A program made the position numbers and the translations under genes. A DNA stretch of 48,639 nt from Sporolactobacillus nakayamae. GTDB taxonomy: Bacteria > Bacillota > Bacilli > Bacillales > Sporolactobacillaceae. Positions 1 through 8,045 of the stretch are shown here, one piece after another. The stretch is from NCBI RefSeq assembly GCF_900113325.1, contig NZ_FOOY01000028.1, positions 1-48,639 on the forward strand, given 5' to 3'. Positions within the stretch are counted from its first letter, which is position 1. Every line of letters begins with the position of its first letter. The notes under the pieces were generated by a model. It saw only the letters and a program-made list of their open reading frames with translations. It ran no database searches and had not been told where the DNA came from.

Positions 1-18
1 TTTTATTCATGTTTTGAA

Positions 19-41
19 AACCCTAGGCTATGCCTAGGGTT
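19..41. other. Left-end hairpin of IS200-like element
   Basis: Perfect inverted repeat AACCCTAGGC - TAT - GCCTAGGGTT. In IS200-group elements the left-end hairpin is recognised by TnpA and can also stop incoming transcription. The position before tnpA fits the first role; I see no T-run that would prove the second. Confidence 0.7.
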
Positions 42-90
42 CCGGAGAGCTTCAAGCGATGTATCAAAAAAAGCCTCACTTCGTGTTAAG

Positions 91-119
91 ATAAATTTTG
101 GTTCGCCAACCAAATTTAT
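91..119 (+). promoter_or_regulatory. Leader hairpin immediately upstream of the tnpA RBS
   Basis: ATAAATTTTGGTT (91-103) pairs with AACCAAATTTAT (108-119) with one bulged T and a GCGC-poor loop. It ends five bases before the AAAGGGAG ribosome binding site at 125-132. In IS200 a comparable leader stem lowers transposase translation; here the stem is next to, not over, the RBS, so its effect is an inference. Confidence 0.5.
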
Positions 120-140
120 CAGCCAAAGGGAGACTCTTTT

Positions 141-626
141 ATGCCATCTGATGTTAACAGTTTAGCACATACAAAATGGAATTGTAAGTATCATGTTGTT
201 TTTGCACCAAAGTATCGGAGACAAATTATCTATGGAAAGTTAAAACAAGATATAGGCATGATTTTAAGACAGTTAAGTGAACGAAAAGGTGTAGAAATTA
301 TCGAAGCCCAAGCATGTAAAGATCACATTCACATGATGGTCAGTATACCGCCTAAGATAAGCGTTGCATCTTTTATCGGCTATCTCAAAGGAAAAAGCAG
401 TTTAATGATCTTTGATCGACATGCGAACTTAAAATATCGATATGGAAATCGAAAATTTTGGTGCAAGGGATATTATGTGGATACAGTAGGAAGAAATAAG
501 AAAGTGATTGCAGAATACATTCGTAATCAGATACAAGAGGATGTAGTCGCAGAGCAACTAAGCATGTTTGAACATATTGATCCGTTTACCGGAGAAGAGG
601 TCAAACGCTCAAAAAAGAAAAAGTAG
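141..626 (+). CDS. tnpA: IS200/IS605-family Y1 transposase TnpA
   Basis: 161-residue HUH-superfamily single-strand transposase. The metal-binding HUH motif is visible as HIHMMV near residues 62-67, and a candidate catalytic tyrosine lies in the helix YIRNQIQ near residue 126. The N-terminal pattern WNCKYHVVFAPKYRR is typical of the IS200 group. Length is normal for the group (about 150-160 residues), so the gene appears intact. The ATG at 141 is preceded by AAAGGGAG at good spacing. The enzyme would act as a dimer on hairpin ends of its own element. No tnpB follows; the lysine-rich C-terminal tail (KRSKKKK) is a minor oddity. Confidence 0.95.
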   Translation: MPSDVNSLAHTKWNCKYHVVFAPKYRRQIIYGKLKQDIGMILRQLSERKGVEIIEAQACKDHIHMMVSIPPKISVASFIGYLKGKSSLMIFDRHANLKYRYGNRKFWCKGYYVDTVGRNKKVIAEYIRNQIQEDVVAEQLSMFEHIDPFTGEEVKRSKKKK

Positions 627-725
627 AAGTCACCCTTTAGGGGTGCCGGGGAAGTAGTGCGGTTGGCGGACGCCTCGGTGCCCTTTTAAGGGCTGGCCAG
701 TAACAAAGGCTTTCAGCCGCAGAGC
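627..725 (+). other. Structured 3' region of the IS200-like element
   Basis: Between the tnpA stop and the right-end hairpin are about 100 nt with further stems: CACCC/GGGTG around 630-644 and GCCCTTTTAAGGGC at 680-693, plus GC-rich segments that can pair with each other. No ORF is present. The organisation resembles the 3' guide-RNA (omegaRNA) region that ends TnpB elements, but there is no tnpB here. It may be only the recognition end of the IS. Confidence 0.35.
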
Positions 726-764
726 AAACCACCCGTTCACACGGGTGGTTTTGATTAATTTTCG

Positions 765-1973
765 CTAATCAGTCACCGGTCGTGCGCGGCGGATGACGAG
801 AACATTGATTACGATGAAGATAATGGAGAAAAGGATCAAAATCAACCCGTCAAACCACCATCCGGAGAACCCGATGCCGCGGATCATGATGTCTCGCAGC
901 GCCTCGGTCGAATAGTGAATCGGCATCAGTTTGCCGATTGCCTGCACCCAACCGGGCAGGGTGTCGATCGGGAATAGCCCGGATAAAAAGACTTGCGGTA
1001 CAATAACGATCGGGATGAACTGGAACATCTGCAGTTCGTTCGACGCCAAGGTTGATAGTAAAATGCTAAGCGACAACGCGCTGAATGACAGAATGAACAC
1101 TATGATCAGAACATCCAGCAGATGTCCGATTGTGTAAATGTTCAGGACGTAAATGATATAACAGGTGAGTACGAATGATTGAATGATAACAAAGGTACCG
1201 AACCCAAGCATATAACCCCAGATGATCTGATAATTCTTTATTGGGGATGCCATCAGCCGGTCCAACGTTCCGGTTGTCCGCTCGCGCAGGAAGGACACGC
1301 CGCCGATCATGAAAATGAACAGGAACACGAATATCCCGACCATAGCAGGACCAAAGGCATCAAATGTGTTTAAATCACCATTGCCATGAAGATAAGAGAT
1401 GTCCAGGGCGACTTTTTCTGCTGCCTGCGGTGCTTTCGGTTGTTCGGTTTTTGGCGCTGTCTGCATAATCGCAGCTAGTGCTCCCGGCGCGTACCGCTGC
1501 ATGGCCTCAGACATTTGCCGCAGAGTTTGCTGCTGCGCTTGAATGCCTTTTTGCTGCGCCTTAATCACACCGGTGAGTTCGTTTTTCATTCTCTTAATAG
1601 TCATTTGTTGGATCTTCTGCATCGACTTTTGAATCGTGTTCATGGCCAGACCGTTTCGCGACGGGTCGCTGCCTTCCAGATGCACTTTAACCGGCTTTTC
1701 CAAATCTACGTAGGCGTCAATTTTCTTGTCAGCCAACGCTTGCCTCGCTTGAAGAGGACTCATTCGATCGTAGTCGCTCGATTTAAATGCGGAGAGATAA
1801 TCAGATGATTCATAGTGAATAATTGCAAGATTTGGTTCAGACGTTTTTGCGCCGAAGATATACCAGACGAGCGTGAGAATCAGAAGCGGCGCGATAATCA
1901 GCAGTGCTAAAGTGCGCTTATCATTGACAATTTGTCGAATGATACGTCGCGCCATTGCAAACAAATTTCTCAT
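765..1973 (-). CDS. ABC-2 type exporter permease
   Basis: 402-residue membrane protein of the ABC-2 permease family. One membrane helix lies at residues 22-42 (LALLIIAPLLILTLVWYIFG). A long extracytoplasmic domain of about 150 residues follows, rich in glutamine and predicted to be helical. Five further hydrophobic segments make up the C-terminal half, with the family pattern FLRERTTGTLDRLMASP between the second and third helices. The start codon overlaps the stop of the upstream ATPase gene by 4 nt, so the two are translationally coupled and should form one exporter. Substrate is unknown; related pairs move drugs, peptides or lipids outward. Regulation is probably by the divergent TetR protein. 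Confidence 0.9.
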   Translation of the reverse strand: MRNLFAMARRIIRQIVNDKRTLALLIIAPLLILTLVWYIFGAKTSEPNLAIIHYESSDYLSAFKSSDYDRMSPLQARQALADKKIDAYVDLEKPVKVHLEGSDPSRNGLAMNTIQKSMQKIQQMTIKRMKNELTGVIKAQQKGIQAQQQTLRQMSEAMQRYAPGALAAIMQTAPKTEQPKAPQAAEKVALDISYLHGNGDLNTFDAFGPAMVGIFVFLFIFMIGGVSFLRERTTGTLDRLMASPIKNYQIIWGYMLGFGTFVIIQSFVLTCYIIYVLNIYTIGHLLDVLIIVFILSFSALSLSILLSTLASNELQMFQFIPIVIVPQVFLSGLFPIDTLPGWVQAIGKLMPIHYSTEALRDIMIRGIGFSGWWFDGLILILFSIIFIVINVLVIRRARPVTD

Positions 1974-2701
1974 TTCTTTGCCGCCTCCTTTTCATTTACG
2001 ATAAAAATGTCTTCAACCGATGAGACGCCATAGTGTTCGATCAGTTCTTTAGGCGCGCCTTCAGCGATAATTTTCCCCTCACTGAGAAGTCCGACTCGAT
2101 CACATTGGGCCACCTCATCCATCACATGAGTGGTCACGATAATGGTTGCACCTTTTCCCTTCAGATAATGAAAAAGGGTCCAAAGCTTGCGCCTGATCAT
2201 CGGGTCAAGCCCAACGGTAGGTTCGTCAAGCAGATAAAGACGAGGACTATGGACAAGAGCCGCCGCAAGCGATAAGCGACGCTTCATGCCTCCGGAAAAA
2301 TTGGATACATTTTTCTTAAGATCCTTATCCAAATCGACCGCTTTGGCGACTTCGTCAATTCGCTGCTTTTTTTCCTTACCGTGCATCCCCTGGATGGAAG
2401 CAAAAAATTCAAGGTTATGATAAGCACTTAATTCGTTATATAATGCGTCGGACTGAGCCATATAACCAAGCGACCGAAAGGCGTTCAAAGTCGGTCGTTT
2501 TTCAAACAGCTCGACTGTTCCGCTGTCCGCTTTTTCTAAGCCGAGCAAAATCCGGACAAGCGTCGTTTTCCCGGCGCCGGACGGACCGATCAAACCGTAG
2601 ATCTCACCTTCTTGAAGCGTGAGTGAAACATCGTTCAGTACGACCTGGTTTTTGTACCGTTTGTGAAGATGCTCTCCTTTTACAGGATAACTCACTGTCA
2701 T
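1970..2701 (-). CDS. ABC exporter ATP-binding protein
   Basis: Nucleotide-binding subunit, 243 residues from the ATG at 2701. Walker A is GPSGAGKTT, the signature is SGGMKRRLSLA, Walker B is LYLLDEPTVGLDP, followed by the H-loop TTHVMDEV. These are the features of DrrA/CcmA-type ATPases paired with ABC-2 permeases. A longer reading to 2812 exists, but its N-terminus has no family similarity, and AAGGA sits just before the 2701 ATG, so I prefer 2701. It partners the permease encoded directly downstream. The leftward promoter at 2748-2776 serves both genes. Confidence 0.92.
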   Translation of the reverse strand: MTVSYPVKGEHLHKRYKNQVVLNDVSLTLQEGEIYGLIGPSGAGKTTLVRILLGLEKADSGTVELFEKRPTLNAFRSLGYMAQSDALYNELSAYHNLEFFASIQGMHGKEKKQRIDEVAKAVDLDKDLKKNVSNFSGGMKRRLSLAAALVHSPRLYLLDEPTVGLDPMIRRKLWTLFHYLKGKGATIIVTTHVMDEVAQCDRVGLLSEGKIIAEGAPKELIEHYGVSSVEDIFIVNEKEAAKK

Positions 2702-2726
2702 CACATCCTTTATGAGATGAAGATAT

Positions 2727-2741
2727 TGAACACTGTGTTCA
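2727..2741. promoter_or_regulatory. Palindromic operator candidate for the TetR regulator
   Basis: TGAACAC-T-GTGTTCA is a perfect 15-bp palindrome overlapping the predicted transcription start of the ABC exporter operon. An 8-bp half-site TTGAACAC recurs at 2805-2812, upstream of the tetR-type gene. TetR-family dimers commonly bind such palindromes in divergent intergenic regions. Binding by this particular protein is inferred. Confidence 0.55.
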
Positions 2742-2747
2742 CTAATT

Positions 2748-2776
2748 ATGATAAAATGGAAACAACAAATGATCAA
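2748..2776 (-). promoter_or_regulatory. Sigma-A-like promoter for the ABC exporter operon
   Basis: On the minus strand TTGATC and TATCAT are separated by exactly 17 bp. The expected start falls on the palindrome at 2727-2741, a geometry suited to repression. Confidence 0.55.
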
Positions 2777-2880
2777 TAGCCAAATGTTTTTCTTATGCTC
2801 ATTATTGAACACATCGGCTGAAAACGTCGATTATTTATCGAGACGAACATGAAAATGTTGCAGAACGAAGTGGGGGCAAG

Positions 2881-3498
2881 ATGATGGGATCCGAATCGAC
2901 CGATTTGCGAGTCATGAAAACGCGCGCAGCGATTCAATCTGCGTTTCTTGACTTGTTGCAGGAGAAAAGCTTTAATGTACTGACCATTAAGGATATTGCA
3001 TCTGCGGCCAAGATTGGTCGCGGCACCTTTTATCTTCACTATGTGGATAAATATGAGTTGCTGGAAATGGTGATTGAAAAAGGACTTTCTGAAACAATCG
3101 ATCATTTTCATCCCCATGACTATTTTCTTGATGGACAGGCAATTCCTGAGCGCATCACTGCATTCATTCAGAGTATTTTCCGCCACTTCAAAAAGAATGC
3201 GCGCTTCTTTAAGGCAATGTTTTTCAATGAAGGTATTCCCATGTTCCGCCAGCGAATGCAGAAGCGTTTTTTAGACAAGTTTCAGGCCGAGGTTCGTCAG
3301 CTCGCCTTTCCAAATGGTTCTGTTGATCCGCTGATGCTTGAAATATTGCCAATTTTCCTTTCCTCAGCGATGATCGGGTTGGTCAGCTGGTGGCTTGAAC
3401 AGCACATGCGTATCCCTGAAGAGGAAGTGGCGCAGAGAATTTTTCTCATTTTCACTCGAGGACCGCTTCGCGCGCTCGGCTTCTCATTTAAGGCATAA
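2881..3498 (+). CDS. TetR/AcrR family transcriptional regulator
   Basis: 205 residues. The N-terminal helix-turn-helix region (about residues 10-60) has the family pattern FNVLTIKDIASAAKIGRGTF followed by YLHYVDKYELL. The C-terminal ligand domain resembles the TetR_C_8 type seen with drug or lipid ABC exporters. It is divergent from the exporter genes and most likely represses them, and possibly itself, through the palindrome between them. The start is one of two adjacent ATGs at 2881/2884 behind a GGGGG-rich RBS. The inducer is unknown. Confidence 0.9.
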   Translation: MMGSESTDLRVMKTRAAIQSAFLDLLQEKSFNVLTIKDIASAAKIGRGTFYLHYVDKYELLEMVIEKGLSETIDHFHPHDYFLDGQAIPERITAFIQSIFRHFKKNARFFKAMFFNEGIPMFRQRMQKRFLDKFQAEVRQLAFPNGSVDPLMLEILPIFLSSAMIGLVSWWLEQHMRIPEEEVAQRIFLIFTRGPLRALGFSFKA

Positions 3499-3503
3499 CA
3501 CGC

Positions 3504-3545
3504 AAAAAAAGAACCGCTCGTCACATTGTGAGCGATTCTTTTTGC
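3504..3545. terminator. Bidirectional rho-independent terminator
   Basis: AAAGAA-C-CGCTC pairs with GAGCG-A-TTCTTT around a 10-nt loop, with A and T runs on the two sides. It lies after the TetR gene and after the convergent pdxK gene. Confidence 0.8.
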
Positions 3546-3592
3546 TATGGGGCATTTCTCAAGTTTGCTGTCTTAGTCTCAGGATGTTCGGC

Positions 3593-4432
3593 TTATCTTT
3601 TTGCGGCCAATTCCTTCTTGTAAGCACTATGATCGGTCGGCCCGGTGTACTGATTCAGACTGAACGAAGCTCGGATCCCGGCGGTGACAAATGCTTTAGC
3701 AACTGTGACAGCCTCAAGAACGGATTTTCCTTTGGCAAGTCCGGCCGTGACTGCCGCCGCATAGGTGCAGCCTGCTCCATGAATATTCGGTGTGTCCACG
3801 CGCTCGTCAGCGATGATATGGAAGTCCTTACCATCATAGAGAACGTCGATTGCCTGATCTGTTTCCGGCAATCTGCTGCCGCCTTTAACCAAAGCATTTT
3901 TTGCGCCGAGTGCGACAATCTTTGCTGCCGCTTCCTTCATCTGCTCAATGGTCGTGATTCGCGGCATTCCTGTCAGTCTAGCCGCTTCATACAGATTAGG
4001 CGTAGTGACAAGGGCTTTAGGGATCAGCAGCTTGAGCATCGCCGCCGTATTTTCCGGCTGTAGTTCCGGCTGTATTTCTTCTTCAGCGCCTTTGCATACC
4101 ATTACAGGATCGATCACAGTACGCTCCAAATGATTTTTTTCAATCGTGTCCGAAGCGATTTTGATAATTTCCGGAGAGCCGAGCATTCCGGTTTTCAGCG
4201 CGTCAACGCCAATACCAACGACAATAGTGTCTAATTGTTTCTTTAATAGGTCTGTGTCTAATGTGGTCACGCGATGCGACCAATGTTTATAAGGATCCAT
4301 AGTCACGATACAAGTCAATGCGGTCATTCCGTAAACCCCGAGTTCCTGAAACGTTTTTAAATCTGCCTGCATGCCGGCACCGCCGCTTGTATCTGACCCG
4401 GCAATCGTCATCGCTTTATAAATTGAGCTCAT
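3593..4432 (-). CDS. pdxK: Pyridoxal/pyridoxine kinase (HMP kinase-like, PdxK type)
   Basis: 279-residue ribokinase-fold kinase. It matches the ThiD-like PdxK of B. subtilis more closely than classical ThiD: AGSDTSGGAG at residues 10-19, GIGVDALKTGML in the middle, VIDPVMVCKGAEE, and the C-terminal GAGCT anion hole in TPNIHGAGCTYAAAVTAGL with the catalytic aspartate replaced by cysteine-adjacent geometry as in that subgroup. It would phosphorylate pyridoxal, pyridoxine or hydroxymethylpyrimidine in the cytosol for cofactor salvage. The start at 4432 has GAGGAGATGG upstream; the reading frame is open 26 codons further but without support. Single-gene unit with its own terminator. Confidence 0.88.
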   Translation of the reverse strand: MSSIYKAMTIAGSDTSGGAGMQADLKTFQELGVYGMTALTCIVTMDPYKHWSHRVTTLDTDLLKKQLDTIVVGIGVDALKTGMLGSPEIIKIASDTIEKNHLERTVIDPVMVCKGAEEEIQPELQPENTAAMLKLLIPKALVTTPNLYEAARLTGMPRITTIEQMKEAAAKIVALGAKNALVKGGSRLPETDQAIDVLYDGKDFHIIADERVDTPNIHGAGCTYAAAVTAGLAKGKSVLEAVTVAKAFVTAGIRASFSLNQYTGPTDHSAYKKELAAKR

Positions 4433-4617
4433 AAGCCATCTCCTCTGAAATGATGATTCCTGTTGCTTTCTATTATAATGAGTCACCGCTGAAAAAACTA
4501 TGTTAGACATTGCCGGTTTCCGTCACATAGGGTTTGCCATGCTTTGTGTCGAAAAAAATTTACAAAATTTCATTAAATTGAGGGGCATACAGACCGATAA
4601 AAAGATGAAGAGTATTG

Positions 4618-4638
4618 TCGCTAATTAGTGATTAGCGA
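4618..4638. promoter_or_regulatory. Perfect inverted repeat upstream of the GGDEF-EAL gene
   Basis: TCGCTAAT - TAGTG - ATTAGCGA, 8-bp arms with a 5-nt spacer, lies about 30 bp before the preferred start codon. It spans an alternative in-frame GTG, which argues against that GTG being used. It could be an operator or an RNA hairpin controlling translation. Confidence 0.45.
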
Positions 4639-4669
4639 TGGATGGATTGGAAGGCAGGTGCTTTCTTTA

Positions 4670-6454
4670 ATGTCTGTTAATAGCGGGTGGCTGATTATTG
4701 TCGCCGCAATCTTGGCAACTCTTCTTTGCGCTGTTTCTCTGATGATGTTTTTCCGCATCCAGGGACTTCGCGTCAAGGAGGAAAGCGAGAAAATCATAAG
4801 GAAAATAACCGATAGCCTGCATATCGGAGCATATATCATAAAAGGTGATTCATTTATTTACGTTAACAACCGCCTTTGTGAATTGACGGGATATTCTGCT
4901 GAAACATTGAAGCAGATGAAGTGGCAGGATGTCGTCTCTCTCCAGAACGCTGAGGGTACCGCGACGGTCATCCAAGATTTGCGGGAAGGGCGCATTCTGG
5001 AAATGGATGAGCGGCTCGTCCTCATAAGGGGAGACGGAGCAAGGATGCCCTTGATTGTCAAATGTCAGAGGACTATGGGACAGCGTAATTCCTCCGTTTA
5101 TGTGGGAACGGCAGATGTTGAGGAACGTGCCTATTTTAAGAACGATGAGCGTAAAGAAAGCCTGATAGACCCGGTAACGGAACTTCCGGGCAGTCTCGCG
5201 CTTCGCAAGCGATTGGAACATGAGATACTTGAAAACCCTGCTCTATCGCTTGCCCTGGTGTTCGTCGATATTGACAGCATGAACAGAGTGAACGACACTA
5301 TTGGTAGAGATGCCGGAGACAGGCTGCTGCAAGAGGCGGCAAAACGGCTGAAAGAATGTGAAGGGGAGCGCGTTTACCATTACAGGGGTGACGAATTCGC
5401 TATTCTATTCAAAAACCGAACGCGGGCAGATGTAAAAATGCATATCAAGCGCATCATGAACTCATTCACAGCGCCGATCCGGATCCATGACACACCATGG
5501 TACGAAACAATTACTATGGGCGTCAGCTTCTTTCCGGAGGACGCTGACAATGGCGGCAAGCTGATTGATTGCGCCATCGCGTCGATTCACTATGCGAAGA
5601 AGAACAGCAGGGGAAAATATGAATTTTACAATCCGGGAATTATCAATGGCTTGCGTAAACGTCTTGAGATGGAGATGGATCTGCGCCACGCTGTGAAACG
5701 CAACGAGTTCACCTTGCATTATCAACCGCAAATTGACCTTAGAGCGGGGGCAGTTGTTGGATCTGAGGCGCTGATTCGTTGGATTCATCCTGTTCGAGGC
5801 ATTATATCTCCAGGTGTTTTTATTCCGATGGCGGAGGAATTGGGACTGATTGAGGAAATCGGTGAATGGGTCCTGAGGACGGCTTGCCGGCAAACGAAGC
5901 AGTGGAACGACCAGGGGTATTCGTTCGATGTCTCGGTGAATATATCGCCAAGACAGTTATTCCAAGAGAATTTGGTTGGTCTGGTCCAATCGGTTCTGAC
6001 AGAATCAGGACTCATGGCGGAACATTTGCAGCTCGAAATTACGGAGACTGCGGGCGCCGACTTATTCTTGATGTCACAGAAATTGCAGGCGTTGGAGGAG
6101 TTGGGTGTAAGGATCAGCATTGATGATTTCGGGACGGGCTACAATTCGTTAAATTACTTGAAACAATTGCCCTTGAGCCAGCTCAAAATTGATCAGTCGT
6201 TTATACGCGGCAATCGCCATGATCATCATGATGTAGCGCTCGTCCGCATGATTGTCGCGCTTGCCCAAGAACTTGACCTGCAAGTGGTCGCCGAAGGAGT
6301 TGAGACGCCAGAACATGTGCAGTTCCTGAAACAGACAAATTGCGCGCTTGCACAGGGCTATCTGTTTGCCCGCCCTTTATCGGCTGAACGCTTTATTGAA
6401 CAGCTGAATCCGATTCAACATCAAATAAGAGAAACAATTACACCCGGGATTTGA
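4670..6454 (+). CDS. Membrane PAS-GGDEF-EAL cyclic-di-GMP protein
   Basis: 594 residues. One N-terminal membrane helix (about residues 5-30) is followed by a PAS domain (about 45-150, with FIYVNNRLCELTGYS), a GGDEF domain (about 170-320) and an EAL domain (about 335-590). The GGDEF signature reads RGDEF, so the cyclase half is altered at the first position; some such variants stay active, others only bind GTP. The EAL half keeps the key residues: EALIRW, the asparagine in VNIS, LEITE, IDDFGTG, LKID, AEGVE and AQGY. It is therefore expected to hydrolyse cyclic-di-GMP, with PAS as sensor. The ATG at 4670 has GGCAGG upstream and is preferred over GTG 4628. It appears to be a single-gene unit; the wall hydrolase follows closely. 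Confidence 0.93.
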   Translation: MSVNSGWLIIVAAILATLLCAVSLMMFFRIQGLRVKEESEKIIRKITDSLHIGAYIIKGDSFIYVNNRLCELTGYSAETLKQMKWQDVVSLQNAEGTATVIQDLREGRILEMDERLVLIRGDGARMPLIVKCQRTMGQRNSSVYVGTADVEERAYFKNDERKESLIDPVTELPGSLALRKRLEHEILENPALSLALVFVDIDSMNRVNDTIGRDAGDRLLQEAAKRLKECEGERVYHYRGDEFAILFKNRTRADVKMHIKRIMNSFTAPIRIHDTPWYETITMGVSFFPEDADNGGKLIDCAIASIHYAKKNSRGKYEFYNPGIINGLRKRLEMEMDLRHAVKRNEFTLHYQPQIDLRAGAVVGSEALIRWIHPVRGIISPGVFIPMAEELGLIEEIGEWVLRTACRQTKQWNDQGYSFDVSVNISPRQLFQENLVGLVQSVLTESGLMAEHLQLEITETAGADLFLMSQKLQALEELGVRISIDDFGTGYNSLNYLKQLPLSQLKIDQSFIRGNRHDHHDVALVRMIVALAQELDLQVVAEGVETPEHVQFLKQTNCALAQGYLFARPLSAERFIEQLNPIQHQIRETITPGI

Positions 6455-6529
6455 ATGGAAAGTCTCACGTCGCACAGTTTTATTTTGGATTGTTCAATCA
6501 CGAAGAAAGATAATTTGGAGGCGGTTTTC

Positions 6530-7669
6530 ATGAAAAAAATGATTGTGCCTACTGCTCTTGTGAGCGGACTTTTATTATCGGTGACCAGTCAGCAGGCTTT
6601 AGCGGCAAGTGGCCAGGATGTCGTAAATCAAGCGATGAACTATCAAGGCAAACCCTACAAATATGGCGCAGCTGCCTTTTCGGAATCCGAGTTTGATTGC
6701 TCGTCATTTACGCAGTTTATTTTCAGTAAAGCGTTAAACGTTTCATTGCCGAGAAATTCTGCAGCGCAGGCGACAGTCGGCACCGAGGTATCCAAAAGTC
6801 AAGTGCAGCCAGGCGATTTGCTTTTCTTTGACACAACGGGTGACGGCGGAATCCACCATGTTGGTATCTATATTGGCAACGGGCAAATGATTAGTTCGGA
6901 AATCACAGTTGGTGTACATATAACTAATGTATTTAGCGGTGGAGGTTCTCAGTCGTACTGGGAATCAAAATTCAAGACTGCACGTCGGGTGGCGGAAAGC
7001 GCGGTAAACGCGTCAGCGCCTGCTCAGACTTCTAATTCCGCGTCGCCGGCAACACAAGAGAAAACGGCTTCAACTTCAGCTTCATCCTATACAGTGAAAA
7101 GTGGCGACAGCCTGTGGTTGATTGCCAATCATAACGGTATGTCGGTTTCTAAATTGAAATCTCTGAATGGACTAAAATCGAATACTATTTATCCTGGGCA
7201 AGTACTCAAGCTCTCAGGAACTGCGCCTGCGAAGACGCAAACGGCCGCTTCGGCATCCTCCTCACCGGATAATTCAAGCGCTTCTTCAAGCGCAAGCGCG
7301 ACGACGTACACAGTTAGAAGCGGCGACAGCCTGTGGAAGATTGCGAGTGAAAATGGAATCACGGTAAGCGCCTTGAAATCTGCCAATGGTTTAAAATCTG
7401 ACGTGATCTATCCGGGACAAAGTTTGAAACTGTCTGGTTCTGCACCGTCATCATCTTCTGTCACTGTTAAACAGACCTCATATAACTCGAAGTCAGAAAA
7501 AGCATCATCACTTTCAGCAAGCGACTATAAGGTCAAAAAAGGTGACAGCCTGTGGGAGATAGCGATGCTCCATGGAATTACCGTAAATCAACTGATGCGG
7601 GCAAATAATCTATCCTCCACATTAATTTATCCGGGGCAGCAATTGGACATCCCAGGATCATTCGTATAA
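6530..7669 (+). CDS. Secreted NlpC/P60 peptidoglycan endopeptidase with three LysM domains
   Basis: 379 residues with a signal peptide ending near ALA (residues 23-25). The NlpC/P60 domain (about 30-155) contains the catalytic cysteine in DCSSF near residue 57 and the histidine in HHVGIYIGNG near 110. Three LysM repeats follow, each starting YxVxxGDSLW and ending IYPGQxL, separated by serine/alanine-rich linkers. It should cleave D-Glu-Dpm bonds in the wall stem peptide, with LysM anchoring it to glycan. The order (catalytic domain first, LysM after) is the reverse of B. subtilis LytE and LytF. The start at 6530 is set by GGAGGCGG at ideal spacing. Confidence 0.93.
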   Translation: MKKMIVPTALVSGLLLSVTSQQALAASGQDVVNQAMNYQGKPYKYGAAAFSESEFDCSSFTQFIFSKALNVSLPRNSAAQATVGTEVSKSQVQPGDLLFFDTTGDGGIHHVGIYIGNGQMISSEITVGVHITNVFSGGGSQSYWESKFKTARRVAESAVNASAPAQTSNSASPATQEKTASTSASSYTVKSGDSLWLIANHNGMSVSKLKSLNGLKSNTIYPGQVLKLSGTAPAKTQTAASASSSPDNSSASSSASATTYTVRSGDSLWKIASENGITVSALKSANGLKSDVIYPGQSLKLSGSAPSSSSVTVKQTSYNSKSEKASSLSASDYKVKKGDSLWEIAMLHGITVNQLMRANNLSSTLIYPGQQLDIPGSFV

Positions 7670-7697
7670 TCAAGCAGAAATAAGAATTAAAGAAGAG

Positions 7698-7732
7698 CCG
7701 GAACACGATTGATTTCGTTCCGGTTTTTTTTT
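7698..7732 (+). terminator. Rho-independent terminator of the NlpC/P60-LysM gene
   Basis: CCGGAAC (7698-7704) pairs with GTTCCGG (7717-7723), followed by nine T. Confidence 0.9.
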
Positions 7733-7807
7733 GCAATTTAAGAAAGCATAGCGTTTTGCCTTGCTGGTACGATAAGCATCATAAGATTCCATTTGGTGAT
7801 CAGGCTA

Positions 7808-8018
7808 GCGCCCAATCTGAAAAATAAACGGAAAAATTCCGCTTAATTAGAAAATAAATGAAAAAATTGCTTAAATAGACGGAGAAATTCCGCTTATCGC
7901 ATCGAAAGACGTGAAAATAGAGGGTTTTTCCGTGCATAAGCGGAGAAATTACCCTTATGTACCTATGAAACAAGCGCCAGGATGCATATAACCGGAAAAT
8001 CTCCGCTTATTTTATTCC
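7808..8018 (+). repeat. Intergenic modular repeat, family A, copy 1
   Basis: About 210 bp made of related modules of the form CGGAAAAATT(C/A)CGCTTAT, at least five copies at irregular spacing of about 23-60 bp. The whole segment matches 31300-31510 read in reverse complement at roughly 80 percent by eye, including long shared runs such as TTAAATAGACGGAGAAATTC. No ORF runs through it. It lies between a terminator and the qox promoter region. Confidence 0.8.
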
Positions 8019-8045
8019 GGCCGCGATACTGAATTAAGAATCAAA

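Larger units (their letters stand above)
1..755 (+). mobile_element. IS200-like insertion sequence (IS200/IS605 family, tnpA only)
   Basis: A single transposase gene (141-626) is framed by hairpins and has no terminal inverted repeats, as in IS200-group elements. At the left a perfect 10-bp stem with a 3-nt loop lies at 19-41. A second stem lies at 91-119 just before the tnpA ribosome binding site. At the right a perfect 10-bp stem (726-751, arms AAACCACCCG / CGGGTGGTTT) marks the probable right end. The element stops about 10 bp short of the stop codon of the convergent ABC permease gene at 765. The exact left boundary and target site cannot be fixed because the window starts here. Family members excise and insert as single strands through Y1 transposase recognition of such hairpins. 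Confidence 0.8.

Noticed and set aside
2773-3186. 137-codon minus-strand ORF across the TetR gene
   Set aside because: It is antisense to the conserved helix-turn-helix coding region and crosses the divergent promoter region.
4628-4669. GTG 4628 as start of the GGDEF-EAL protein
   Set aside because: It lies inside a perfect inverted repeat and lacks an RBS; the ATG at 4670 has one.
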